NCBI RefSeq assembly: GCF_020564565.1
Contig: NZ_JAJCTD010000007.1
Location: 46,814 to 110,813 of the forward strand
Direction of reading: 5' to 3'
DNA from: Rhodobacter sp. Har01
Lineage (GTDB): Bacteria > Pseudomonadota > Alphaproteobacteria > Rhodobacterales > Rhodobacteraceae
DNA length: 64,000 nt
Made by a program: the position numbers and the translations under genes. The notes below the pieces were generated by a model. That model was not told the DNA's origin. It made no database searches and saw only the letters and a program-made list of their open reading frames with translations. Positions 48,715-58,565 of the stretch are shown here, piece after piece. Position 1 is the stretch's first letter, and every line of letters begins with the position of its first letter.

Positions 48715-50038
48715 GCCTGTCCTCCGGGCCCAAGGGACGCCGCGGCAGCCTGCTCCAGCAAGCCGCAATCGTCCAGCAGGTCCAGCACGGTATAACGGCT
48801 GCGCAGGAAGCGGGCCTTGAGGATGCTGCGGTGCAGGTAGTCGCGGCTGACGCCGATCTCGGCGGCTTCGACCGGGGCGCCGGCGGCGCGCAGGTGTTCG
48901 GCCATTCGTGGGGCCGGCCAGAGGCGGGCGCGCAGGCGGGGCGCAAGGTCGGGCCAGACTTCGCGCAGGCGGCGCAGGCGGGCGGCAAGGGCGGCGCCCT
49001 CGGTGTGCTTGGCGCCGGTCTCGATGAACGCCCGTTCGGAAACCTCGCCGGGGCCGAAACCGGCCTCGATTTCCCGCGCCTTGGCGGCAAGGTCGGGGGC
49101 AGAGGCGGCAAGGCGGTCGGGGTCGATCCGGGTCAGATCCTGTGTCAGCAGCCAGTCATACATGCGCAGCGCGGCCATGGTCCCGACCGCCACGCAGGCG
49201 CCGTGGCTGACCCGCTGCCCGCCGTGGTGCAGGTCATTCATCTCCCACAGATGGGCGATCTGGTGGTCGGCGCCGCTGGCGGGGCGCGAGGAACCGTGCG
49301 CCTCCATCGCCAGACCGACCAGGGTCAGCCCCAGGAACAGCCCCTCGATGGCGGCCGGATCGCCCGCCGGGATGCGCTCGGGGTGGGACAGCCAGCCCTC
49401 AAGCCCGCCTTGCACCATGGGCCAGGCGACATCGTCGATGGCTTCGATCCCCAGCGCGTCGGCGATCATCCAGTCGCCACCGGCAGGCACCTTGCCGGCA
49501 AGGTCGCCATAGCCCCAGCCGGTCATCTCGGGCGGGGCGGCGGCGATCACGTCCAGATCGGCCAGCAGCACCCTGGCGGGGCGGCAGGGGATGGTTTTCT
49601 TGAACCCGCGTTCGGAAAGCGGTGCCCCGGCCGAGGTGTAGCCGTCCATGCTGGCCGCGGTGGCGACGCACATGTAGGGCAGGCCGAGACCGAAGGCCGC
49701 GTGCTTGACCACATCATTCATCACGCCCGAGCCGACGGCGACGGGCGTCTCGCCAGGGCGCAGCGCGTCGCGCAAGGAATTGGCCAGGTCCACCGTGGGC
49801 TTGGGGCGCGGCGTGGCGGGGATGACATGGGCGCGGGTGGCGATGCCGGCGGCGTTCAGCGCGGCCTCAACCTGCGGGCCGGCGGCGGCCCAGCCGCGGG
49901 TATCGGCCATCAGGCAGGCGGGGCCGTGGAAATGGCGGGCATAGAGCGCCGCCGCCCCGGCCAGCACGCCGCGGCCGATCACCACCTCGGCCACATTGGC
50001 GGATCGGGCGACCGCCTGGGCGATCAGGTCAGGCCCGG

Positions 50039-50042
<4 letters not shown>
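48711..50042 (-). CDS. sn-glycerol-1-phosphate dehydrogenase family (AraM/EgsA-like)
   Basis: 443 aa, at the long end for the family. NAD-binding GSGVMNDVVKHAAF near residue 103 and TAASMDGYTSAGAPL near 128. Metal ligands are Asp in AGGDWMIAD-like MIADALG, His in LSHPE-adjacent GADHQIAHLWEM and His in QRVSHGACVAVG. Enzymes of this type make glycerol-1-phosphate from DHAP. Bacterial versions occur in sugar operons, for example araM in Bacillus subtilis. The 4-bp overlaps on both sides place it firmly in the transporter operon. True substrate uncertain. Confidence 0.87.
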
Positions 50043-51100
<1,058 letters not shown>

Positions 51101-51148
51101 CCGACCTTGTCCTCCCCAGTCGCGGCCCTGTCGGGGGTTGATTTTCCC

Positions 51149-51206
51149 GTTGACTCGGGGGCCGTTCGATACATTTATATGGGCAGCGTTACAAATGGAA
51201 GTCAAC
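51149..51206. promoter_or_regulatory. Symmetric divergent promoter/operator
   Basis: GTTGACT (51149-51155) and AGTCAAC (51200-51206) are exact inverted repeats 44 bp apart. Each provides a TTGACT -35-like box facing inward, and both share the TA-rich centre ACATTTATATGG (51171-51182) as -10 candidates. The two opposing promoters would therefore overlap and compete. The SorC regulator encoded at 54364 is the natural controller. Confidence 0.5.
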
Positions 51207-51236
51207 CTGCGAACGCTGCAACCTTGGGAGGACACC

Positions 51237-52577
51237 ATGAAGCTTTTGACGCATGCCAGCGCGCTTGCGCTGGTCGCGAGTGCCGGTCTGGGACTGGCCG
51301 GAAAGGCACAGGCCTGGTCGCTGGAAGAGGCGGCAAAACCCTATGCCGGAACCGAACTGGAAGTGCTGTTCCTTGACCGCCCCGGCTATGCCGCGGCGAT
51401 CAAGATGCTGCCGGAATTCGAGGCCGCGACCGGCATCAAGGTCAACCACACCACGGTTCCCTACGAGAACGCGCTGGGCGAACAGGTGCGCGATTTCGTG
51501 GCCGGGGGCGATCTGGACATCGCCCTGATCGACCTGGTGTGGATCGGCAACTTCGCCGAGAACGGCTGGATCGAGCCGATCGAGACCTTTACCGCGAATG
51601 CCGACCTGGCCGACCCCGACCTGGACATGGCCGATTTCTTCCCGCTGGTCGTGAACGCCTTCGGCGGCTGGAACGGCACCATCTACGGCCTGCCGTTCGA
51701 CAACTACTCGGGCCTGATGTTCTACAACTCGTGCATGCTCAAGGATGCCGGGTTCGACAAGCCGCCGGAAACCTGGGCCGACCTGAAAGACGTCTACGGC
51801 CCGGCACTGACCAAGGACGGCAAATACGCCTTCGCGCTGCAATCCAAGCGCAACGAGACCCAGTCGGCCGACAGCTTTGCCCGGATGCTGTGGCCGTTTG
51901 GCGGCAGCTTCCTGAACGCCGAGTTCAAGTCGAACCTGATGTCGCCGGAAAGCCAGGCCGGTCTGACCTTCCGCCAGGACCTGATGCAATACATGCCCGA
52001 AGGCATCGTCGCCTATGACCACTCGGAAACGGTCAACGCGCTGGCGCAGGGCGATGTGGCGATGATCACCGAATGGTCGGCGTTCTATTCCACGCTGGCC
52101 AGCCCCGAGACGTCGAAACTGGGCGATTGCCTGGCCGTGGCGCCGGAACCGATGGGCCCGGCGGGGCGCAAGCCGGCGCTGGGCGGCTTCTCTCTGGCGG
52201 TCGCCACGCAGGCGGACGATGCCGAAAAGGCCGCCGGCTGGCTGTTCATCCAGTGGGTGACCTCGAAGGCCAATGCCGGGAAATACCTGGAGCTGGGCGG
52301 CGTGCCGGCACGGCAATCGGCCTATGCCGATCCAGCCCTGGCGGCGACCTACAAGTTCATCCCGGCGCTGGTCGAAAGCTGGAAGGACGGCGTGCCGGAA
52401 TTCCGCCCGCGCTTTGCCGAATGGCCGGCGATCACCGAGATCGTGCAGGAATGGGGCACCAAGATGATGCTGGGCGAGGTCAGCGTCGAAGAGGGCGCCA
52501 AGACCATCGGCGAGAAGATGGAGGCCGTGCTGGCCGAAGCCGGCTACTACGACGGCAAGAAGCCGCTGGCGCAGTAA
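51237..52577 (+). CDS. Sugar ABC transporter substrate-binding protein (family 1)
   Basis: 446 aa. Signal peptide (KLLTHASALALVASAGLGLAG, cleavage near KAQA-WS). Mature protein shows the family 1 pattern: EVLFLDRPGYAAAIKMLPEF, ALIDLVWIGNFAENGWIEPI and GLPFDNYSGLMFYNS. It binds a sugar or polyol in the periplasm. GGGAGGACACC precedes the ATG. First gene of the rightward arm, followed by a strong hairpin. Confidence 0.93.
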   Translation: MKLLTHASALALVASAGLGLAGKAQAWSLEEAAKPYAGTELEVLFLDRPGYAAAIKMLPEFEAATGIKVNHTTVPYENALGEQVRDFVAGGDLDIALIDLVWIGNFAENGWIEPIETFTANADLADPDLDMADFFPLVVNAFGGWNGTIYGLPFDNYSGLMFYNSCMLKDAGFDKPPETWADLKDVYGPALTKDGKYAFALQSKRNETQSADSFARMLWPFGGSFLNAEFKSNLMSPESQAGLTFRQDLMQYMPEGIVAYDHSETVNALAQGDVAMITEWSAFYSTLASPETSKLGDCLAVAPEPMGPAGRKPALGGFSLAVATQADDAEKAAGWLFIQWVTSKANAGKYLELGGVPARQSAYADPALAATYKFIPALVESWKDGVPEFRPRFAEWPAITEIVQEWGTKMMLGEVSVEEGAKTIGEKMEAVLAEAGYYDGKKPLAQ

Positions 52578-52593
52578 GCGCCCGGCGCATCGG

Positions 52594-52621
52594 CGGCCCC
52601 GGTCTCTCCCGGCCGGGGCCG
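52594..52621 (+). terminator. Hairpin after binding-protein gene
   Basis: 9-bp perfect stem CGGCCCCGG (52594-52602) / CCGGGGCCG (52613-52621), 10-nt loop, then CCCCCTTCCTTTCCC. Likely partial terminator that lowers permease expression relative to the receptor. Confidence 0.7.
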
Positions 52622-52646
52622 CCCCCTTCCTTTCCCGAGGCCCCCG

Positions 52647-53525
52647 ATGACCACCCGTGTCCGCCGCCGGACCATCGCCGCCTTTCTGGGCCCCGCCGTG
52701 GCCGCGCTGGCCCTGGTGGGCATTGCGCCGCTGCTTTATGCGGTGTGGAAAAGCCTGCACTATTTCAACCTGACCAAGCTGGCCCAGGAACGCTATGTTG
52801 GGCTGGACAACTATGCTGCGGTCCTGACCGACGCGGTGTTCTGGCAGGCGATGGGCCGCACCGCGACGTTGTTCGCCATTGCCGTGCCGGTTCAGATCGC
52901 GCTGGGGCTGACCATTGCGCTGGTGCTGCACCGGCCCGGCCTGACCTTCTGGAAGACGCTGACCCGGCTTTCGCTGGTCTTGCCGATGGCCACCACCTAT
53001 GCCGTGGTGGGCCTGCTGGCGCAGGTCATGCTCAACCAGAAGTATGGCGTTTTCAACCAGATGCTGGGCTGGGTCGGCATCGACGCGATCAACTTCATCG
53101 GCGACCCGACAAATGCCTTCATCGCCGTGATCCTGTGGGACATCTGGCAATGGACGCCCTTCGTCGCGCTGGTGCTGCTGGCCGGCCTGTCCACCGTGCC
53201 GCCCGAGATCGAGGAGGCCGCCACGCTGGAAACCCGATCGAACTGGACGGTGCTGCGCTTTGTGCAACTGCCCTATCTGGTGCCGTCCCTGGTGGCGGTG
53301 CTGATCCTGCGCACGGCCGATACGCTGAAGCTGTTCGACATGCCCTTCACCATGACCCGCGGCGGACCCGGTGCCGCGACCGAATTCATCGCCGTCCTCA
53401 TCGAGCGGGTGGGCAACCGGCAATTCGACATCGGCATGGCGGCGGCGCAGTCGATCATCATGCTGGCGCTGACCATCGTGCTGGCGCGGCTGTACATCCG
53501 CCTGTTCTACCGCGAGGTGCGCTGA
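52647..53525 (+). CDS. Sugar ABC transporter permease (MalF type)
   Basis: 292 aa, six membrane segments; EAA loop EEAATLETRSNWTVLRFVQLP near residue 190 (shown in part) contacts the ATPase. The family-typical first periplasmic loop is short. Followed after 1 bp by the second permease. Confidence 0.92.
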   Translation: MTTRVRRRTIAAFLGPAVAALALVGIAPLLYAVWKSLHYFNLTKLAQERYVGLDNYAAVLTDAVFWQAMGRTATLFAIAVPVQIALGLTIALVLHRPGLTFWKTLTRLSLVLPMATTYAVVGLLAQVMLNQKYGVFNQMLGWVGIDAINFIGDPTNAFIAVILWDIWQWTPFVALVLLAGLSTVPPEIEEAATLETRSNWTVLRFVQLPYLVPSLVAVLILRTADTLKLFDMPFTMTRGGPGAATEFIAVLIERVGNRQFDIGMAAAQSIIMLALTIVLARLYIRLFYREVR

Positions 53526-53526
53526 G

Positions 53527-54354
53527 ATGGCCGCCCCGGTGCAACGCCGCAACCTGGTGGGCGAGGCGGTCCTGCTGACCGTGATCTGCCTCTTTTGCGT
53601 GTTCCCGTTCTACTGGATGGTCACCACCAGCCTGAAGACCCAGGTGGTGGCGCTGCAAAGCCCGCCGGTCTGGGTGTTCACCCCCACCCTGGCGAACTAC
53701 TGGGAGGTGCTGTTCGTCGACAAGGTCGGGCCGGCGCTGGTGAATTCCATCATCGTGGCGGTCTGCACCACCGGGCTGGCGGTGCTCTTGGGCACGCCCG
53801 CCGCCTATGCGCTGGCGCGGTTCGAGTTTCGCGGCAAGACCGACCTGTGGTTCTGGTTCATCACCAACCGCTTCGTCAGCCCGGTGGTGCTGGCCTTTCC
53901 GGTGTTCCTGATCAGCCGCGAACTGGGTCTGCGCGACACCCATTTGGCGCTGATCCTGATGTACCTGACCTTCACCCTGCCGATCGTGATCTGGATCTGC
54001 ACCGACCAGTTCCGCAGCATCCCGCGCGAGCTGGACGAGGCGGCGCTGCTGGAAGGCGCCAGCCAGTTCCGCATCTTCCGCTCGATCTGCCTGCCGCTGG
54101 CGATGCCCGGGGTGGCGGTCAGCGCGATCTTGTCGTTCATCTTTTCCTGGAACGAGCTTCTCTTCGCCTACATCCTGGCGCCGAAGAACGCCAAGACCGC
54201 CCCGGCCATGGCGGTGACCTTTATGGAGGGCTACGACGTGCCCTATGGCAAGATCATGGCGACCTCGACCCTGATCGTGGTGCCGGTCTTGATCTTTGCG
54301 CTGCTGGCGTCGAAACACCTGGTCCGCGGCCTGACCATGGGGGCCGTCAAGTAA
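53527..54354 (+). CDS. Sugar ABC transporter permease (MalG type)
   Basis: 275 aa, six membrane segments. FPFYWMVTTSLKT in the first loop is the MalG family mark. EAA loop DEAALLEGASQFRIFRSICLP near residue 170 (in part) followed by SWNELLFAYIL. It forms the heterodimeric channel with the preceding permease. Confidence 0.93.
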   Translation: MAAPVQRRNLVGEAVLLTVICLFCVFPFYWMVTTSLKTQVVALQSPPVWVFTPTLANYWEVLFVDKVGPALVNSIIVAVCTTGLAVLLGTPAAYALARFEFRGKTDLWFWFITNRFVSPVVLAFPVFLISRELGLRDTHLALILMYLTFTLPIVIWICTDQFRSIPRELDEAALLEGASQFRIFRSICLPLAMPGVAVSAILSFIFSWNELLFAYILAPKNAKTAPAMAVTFMEGYDVPYGKIMATSTLIVVPVLIFALLASKHLVRGLTMGAVK

Positions 54355-54363
54355 GGGGTCCCG

Positions 54364-55335
54364 ATGCCGCGCGCGCCGAAGCTTCCGCAGATCGACACAG
54401 AGGAACGCTTCCTTGCGCAGGTGGCCTGGGCCTATCATGTGGAAGGGCTGACGCAGGAGAAGGTGGCCGAAAAGCTGGGCGCCACACGGCTGCGGGTGAA
54501 CAGGGCCCTCTCAGAGGCGCGGGCGCGCGGGCTGGTGCGGATCACCTTCAACACCGCCTTTGCCGCCTGCGCGGAACTTGAGGCCGCGCTGCGGGCGCGG
54601 TTCGGGCTGAAGCAGGCCTATGTCGCGCCGGCGCCCAGCGAGGCGCGGGATGTGCAGATGATCGTCGGGGCGGCGCTGGGCAACCTTCTGTCCGAGGTGC
54701 TGGCCGACGCCCGCGTGCGCCTGTTCGGCATGTCCTGGGGCGGCACGCTGAACATTGCCACCCGTTTCGTCGCGGCGCTGGAGCGGCCCGATCTTGAGGT
54801 GATCTCGGTGATGGGCGGGCTGACCCGCGGCTCGGATCTGAACAGCTTTGAGATCACCACCCGGCTGGCCGATCTTCTGGGTGCGCAGCACAGCTATTTC
54901 ACCGCACCGCTGTATGCCGGCAGCCGCGAAAGCCGTGACACCATCATGCAGCTGGACGTGTTCCGCGCCATTCTGGAAAAGTTGCGCGGGGTGGATGCCC
55001 TTGCCATGGCGGCCGGCGACATCTCGACCCGGTCGCTGTTGATGCGCGACGGGCTGCCGGCCGACGTGACGATGGACGACCTGCGCGCCCTGGGGGCGGT
55101 GGGCGACGTGCTGGGCGTGGTGATCGACGCCGAGGGCCGGCCGATCCCGCATCCGATCAACGACCGGGTGATCGGCATCGGGCTGGACGACCTGGCGCCG
55201 ATTCCGAACGTGATCCTGGCCGCCGGGGGGCCGCAGAAGATTGCGGTGGTGCGGGCGGTGCTGAAGCGCGGTGTGATCGACACGCTGGTGACCGACGAAG
55301 CCACCGCCCGCGCCCTGCTGGACGGGGGGCGCTAG
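54364..55335 (+). CDS. SorC/DeoR-type sugar-binding transcriptional regulator
   Basis: 323 aa. N-terminal HTH (HVEGLTQEKVAEKLGATRLR) and a C-terminal sugar-phosphate domain with GMSWGGTL near residue 120 and the later VTDEATARALL. SorC proteins respond to phosphorylated sugars. The FGGY kinase gene starts 1 bp later, so inducer synthesis and sensing are coupled. Likely target is the symmetric promoter at 51149-51206. Confidence 0.92.
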   Translation: MPRAPKLPQIDTEERFLAQVAWAYHVEGLTQEKVAEKLGATRLRVNRALSEARARGLVRITFNTAFAACAELEAALRARFGLKQAYVAPAPSEARDVQMIVGAALGNLLSEVLADARVRLFGMSWGGTLNIATRFVAALERPDLEVISVMGGLTRGSDLNSFEITTRLADLLGAQHSYFTAPLYAGSRESRDTIMQLDVFRAILEKLRGVDALAMAAGDISTRSLLMRDGLPADVTMDDLRALGAVGDVLGVVIDAEGRPIPHPINDRVIGIGLDDLAPIPNVILAAGGPQKIAVVRAVLKRGVIDTLVTDEATARALLDGGR

Positions 55336-55336
55336 G

Positions 55337-56794
55337 ATGCTGACCATCGGCATCGACCTGGGCACCTCGGGCATCAAGGCCGTGCTGATCGAGGACCTGT
55401 CGCGGGTGATCGCCGTGGCCGCGGAACCGGTCGCGGTCAGCCGCCCGCATCTGGGGCATAGCGAGCAGGACGCCGACCTTTGGGTTGCGACCGTGCTGGC
55501 CTGCCTGGACCGGCTGGCGGGGCAGGCGCCGCGCGAGATGGCGGCGGTGCGCGGCATCGGGCTGTCGGGGCAGATGCTGGCGGCGCTGGTGCTGGACGCC
55601 GACCTGCGCCCGCTGCGCCCGGCGATGCTGTGGAACGACCAGCGCGCGCTGGCCGAATGCGCCGAGTTGCTGGCCGCGGTGCCCGACATCGGGCGGCGCA
55701 CCAACGGCACGCCCGACCCCGGCATCACCGCGCCCAAGCTGATCTGGCTGCGCAAGCATGAGCCGGCGGTGATGGACCGGGCGCGGATGCTGCTGTTGAC
55801 CAAGGATTATGTCCGGCTGGCGCTGACCGGCGAGGTGGCGACCGAACCTTCGGATGCCGGCGGCACGCAGCTGCTGGACGTCGCCTCGGGCCGCTGGGAC
55901 CCGGAGCTTTGCGCCGCCGCGGGCTGGGATCCGGCCCATCTGCCCCCGGTGCTGGACAGCTGGGCCGAGGCCGGGCGCCTGCGACCCGAGTTGTGCGCCC
56001 GCTGGGGCATCGCCGGGCCGGTCTCGGTGGCCGCCGGGGCAGGCGACAACATGGGCTCGACCCTGGGCGCGGGCGGCGCGCGGCCCGGCGATGCGGTGCT
56101 GACCGTGGGCACCTCGGGCGTCGCCTGCATCGTGGACGCGGCGTTCCATCCGGGGCCGGAAAAGGCCATCCTGACCTCGGCCCATGTGGTGCCCGGGGTG
56201 TTCCTGTCGATGGGCGTGGTGATGAGCGCCACCGCCTCGCTGGACTGGCTGGGGCAGATCACCGGCCGCAAGGTGCCCGACCTGGACGCCGGGGCCGAGG
56301 CTTTCGCGGCCGGGCCGGGCCTTGCCGCGGCGCCGCTTTTCCTGCCCTGCCTGACCGGCATCCGCACCCCGCTGAACCGGCCCGACCTGTTGGGCCGGAT
56401 GGCCGGCCTGCACCCCGGCGTCACGCCCGAGATGCTGGCCTATGCCACGATGGAGGGCGTGGCCTTCCAGTTCGCCGATTGCGTGGTGGCGCAGCGCGGC
56501 GTGGGCGCGCGGCCCGAGCGGTTCACCGTCGTCGGCGGCGGCACCCGCAGCCGGCTGTGGCTGCGCCTGCTGGCGGCGGCGCTGGGCCGCCCGATGCGGC
56601 TGATCGACGGCGCCGACATGGCCGGCCCCCGCGGAGCGGCAATGCTGGCGGCGGTGGCGGCCGGCGGCGGCACCAGGCTGCTGCTGCGGCCGGTCGAGGC
56701 CATCGCCGAGGTCGCGCCCGAGCCGGCCCTGGCCGCGGCGCTGGCGCTGCGGCGGCGGCCGTTCGACGGCCTGCTGGCAGACCGGTCGGCATAG
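55337..56794 (+). CDS. FGGY-family carbohydrate kinase (xylulokinase-like)
   Basis: 485 aa. Phosphate-binding IGIDLGTSGIKAVLIED at the N-terminus; catalytic Asp near residue 230 in AGAGDNMGS; second domain TVGTSGVACIV and the C-terminal FGGY signature region VVGGGTRSRLWLRLLAAALGRP. Length and motifs match the XylB branch, which phosphorylates ketoses or polyols. Co-transcribed with the SorC regulator. Substrate not decided by sequence. Confidence 0.92.
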   Translation: MLTIGIDLGTSGIKAVLIEDLSRVIAVAAEPVAVSRPHLGHSEQDADLWVATVLACLDRLAGQAPREMAAVRGIGLSGQMLAALVLDADLRPLRPAMLWNDQRALAECAELLAAVPDIGRRTNGTPDPGITAPKLIWLRKHEPAVMDRARMLLLTKDYVRLALTGEVATEPSDAGGTQLLDVASGRWDPELCAAAGWDPAHLPPVLDSWAEAGRLRPELCARWGIAGPVSVAAGAGDNMGSTLGAGGARPGDAVLTVGTSGVACIVDAAFHPGPEKAILTSAHVVPGVFLSMGVVMSATASLDWLGQITGRKVPDLDAGAEAFAAGPGLAAAPLFLPCLTGIRTPLNRPDLLGRMAGLHPGVTPEMLAYATMEGVAFQFADCVVAQRGVGARPERFTVVGGGTRSRLWLRLLAAALGRPMRLIDGADMAGPRGAAMLAAVAAGGGTRLLLRPVEAIAEVAPEPALAAALALRRRPFDGLLADRSA

Positions 56795-56924
56795 CCGGGC
56801 GCGCCGCCGGGGCGTGCCAAGTCGGTCTTGCGGCGGACCGGGTGATCTGGATCATGCCGGGGGCCGGGTCGCCGGCCTATCATCCCGGCGATCCGGCCAG
56901 CCGGTGGCAAGCGGAGGTGGGGCG

Positions 56925-58565
56925 ATGAGCACGCGGCTTCGGGATTTCACGCCCTCGGTCGATCCTGCGGGCGCGCGCGGCACCGGGCCGGTGCGGCATC
57001 AGCATCCCGTCTATGTCACCCTGACCCCGCCCTGTGCCGCCGCCTGCCCGGCCGGAGAGGACATCCGCGGCTGGCTGGCGCTGGCCCAGGCCGGCCGCTT
57101 CCGCGAGGCCTGGGAGGTGCTGACGGCGGAAAACCCGATGCCCGCAGTGCATGGCCGGGTCTGCTATCACCCCTGCGAAGACGGCTGCAACCGCGGCGCG
57201 GTGGATGCGCCGGTGTCGATCCACGCGGTCGAGCGGTTCCTGGGCGACATGGCCACCGCCGAAGGCTGGGCCTTCAAGCCGATCCGGCCCGCAAGCGGCA
57301 AGCGGGTGCTGGTGGTCGGCGCCGGGCCGGCCGGGCTGTCGGCCGCCTATCACCTGGCGCGGCTGGGCCATGCGGTGGAGATTCGCGAGGCCGGGCCGGT
57401 GGCGGGGGGCATGATGCATTTCGGCATCCCGGCCTACCGGATGCCGCGGGCGGAACTGGCCGCCGACGTGGCCCGGATCGAAGCCCTGGGCGTGACGATC
57501 ACGCTGAACCACAAGGTCACCGACCTGGCGGCGGAACAGGCCGCGGGGGGCTTTGACGCGGTGTTCCTGGCCATCGGCGCGGGGCTGGGCAAGCGGGTGG
57601 AAATCCCCGCCCGCGATGCCGCAAAGGTGCTGGACGCGGTCAGCCTGTTGCGCGACACCTCGGCCGAGGCGCCGCCGATGCTGGGGCGGCGCGTCATCGT
57701 CTATGGCGGCGGCAACACCGCGATGGATGCCGCCCGCACCGCCCGCCGGCTGGGCGCGGCCGAGACCATCATTGTCTACCGCCGCGACCGCGCCCACATG
57801 CCTGCGCATGGCTTCGAGGCCGACGAGGCGCTGGAAGAAGGCGTCAAGATCCGCTGGCTGACCACCATCCGCGAAATCTCGGGCAGCGAGATGCAGGTCG
57901 AGCGGATGGAGCTGGATGCCGAGGGCCGCCCGCAGCCGACCGGCGAGATCGAGACGCTGACGGCGGATGCCCTGGTGCTGGCGCTGGGCCAGCAGACCGA
58001 CAGCGGGTTCCTGTCCCGCGTCCCCGGCATCGGTTTCACCCCCGACGGCACGGTGATCGTCGGCCCCGACATGATGACCGGCGCGCCCGGCATCTTTGCC
58101 GGCGGCGACATGGTGCCCAGCCAGCAATCGGTCACCATCTCGACCGGCCACGGCAAGCGCGCCGCCCGCCAGATCGACGCCTGGCTGCGCGGCGTCCCCT
58201 TGGCCGAGACCACCCCCGCCCCGGTGGTGGGTTTCGACATGCTGCACCTGCCGGTCTATTCCGACGCCGACCGCAGCGCACAGGACGAATTGGCCGAAGC
58301 CGCACGGATGGGCGGGTTTCAGGAAATCATCGCGGGTCTGGATGCGCGCGAGGCCACCTATGAGGCCGCGCGCTGCTATTCCTGCGGCGACTGTTACGAA
58401 TGCGACAACTGCTATGCCGCCTGCCCCGAACAGGCCATCGTCAAGCTGGGCATGGGCGCGGGCTACCGCATCGACCTGACGAAATGCACCGGCTGCGCCT
58501 CTTGCTTTGAGCAATGCCCCTGCCATGCGCTGGAGATGGTGGCCGAGGAGAGTGCCGATGCGTGA
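56925..58565 (+). CDS. GltD-like FAD/NAD(P) oxidoreductase with C-terminal 2x[4Fe-4S] ferredoxin
   Basis: 546 aa. N-terminal DPYD/GltD-type Fe-S domain (TPPCAAACPAGEDI, then CYHPCEDGCNRG), FAD motif VVGAGPAGLSAAYHL near residue 132, NAD(P) motif VYGGGNTAMDAARTARRLG near 265, and a ferredoxin domain with CYSCGDCYECDNCYAACP and CTGCASCFEQCP. No gltB is nearby, so it is not glutamate synthase. It probably passes electrons between NAD(P)H and the pyruvate:ferredoxin oxidoreductase whose gene overlaps its end by 8 bp. GGAGGTGGGG precedes ATG 56925. Confidence 0.9.
   Translation: MSTRLRDFTPSVDPAGARGTGPVRHQHPVYVTLTPPCAAACPAGEDIRGWLALAQAGRFREAWEVLTAENPMPAVHGRVCYHPCEDGCNRGAVDAPVSIHAVERFLGDMATAEGWAFKPIRPASGKRVLVVGAGPAGLSAAYHLARLGHAVEIREAGPVAGGMMHFGIPAYRMPRAELAADVARIEALGVTITLNHKVTDLAAEQAAGGFDAVFLAIGAGLGKRVEIPARDAAKVLDAVSLLRDTSAEAPPMLGRRVIVYGGGNTAMDAARTARRLGAAETIIVYRRDRAHMPAHGFEADEALEEGVKIRWLTTIREISGSEMQVERMELDAEGRPQPTGEIETLTADALVLALGQQTDSGFLSRVPGIGFTPDGTVIVGPDMMTGAPGIFAGGDMVPSQQSVTISTGHGKRAARQIDAWLRGVPLAETTPAPVVGFDMLHLPVYSDADRSAQDELAEAARMGGFQEIIAGLDAREATYEAARCYSCGDCYECDNCYAACPEQAIVKLGMGAGYRIDLTKCTGCASCFEQCPCHALEMVAEESADA

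Noticed and set aside
56925..58565. Glutamate synthase small subunit (gltD)
   Set aside because: No gltB is adjacent, a C-terminal two-cluster ferredoxin is fused, and the gene is coupled to nifJ.
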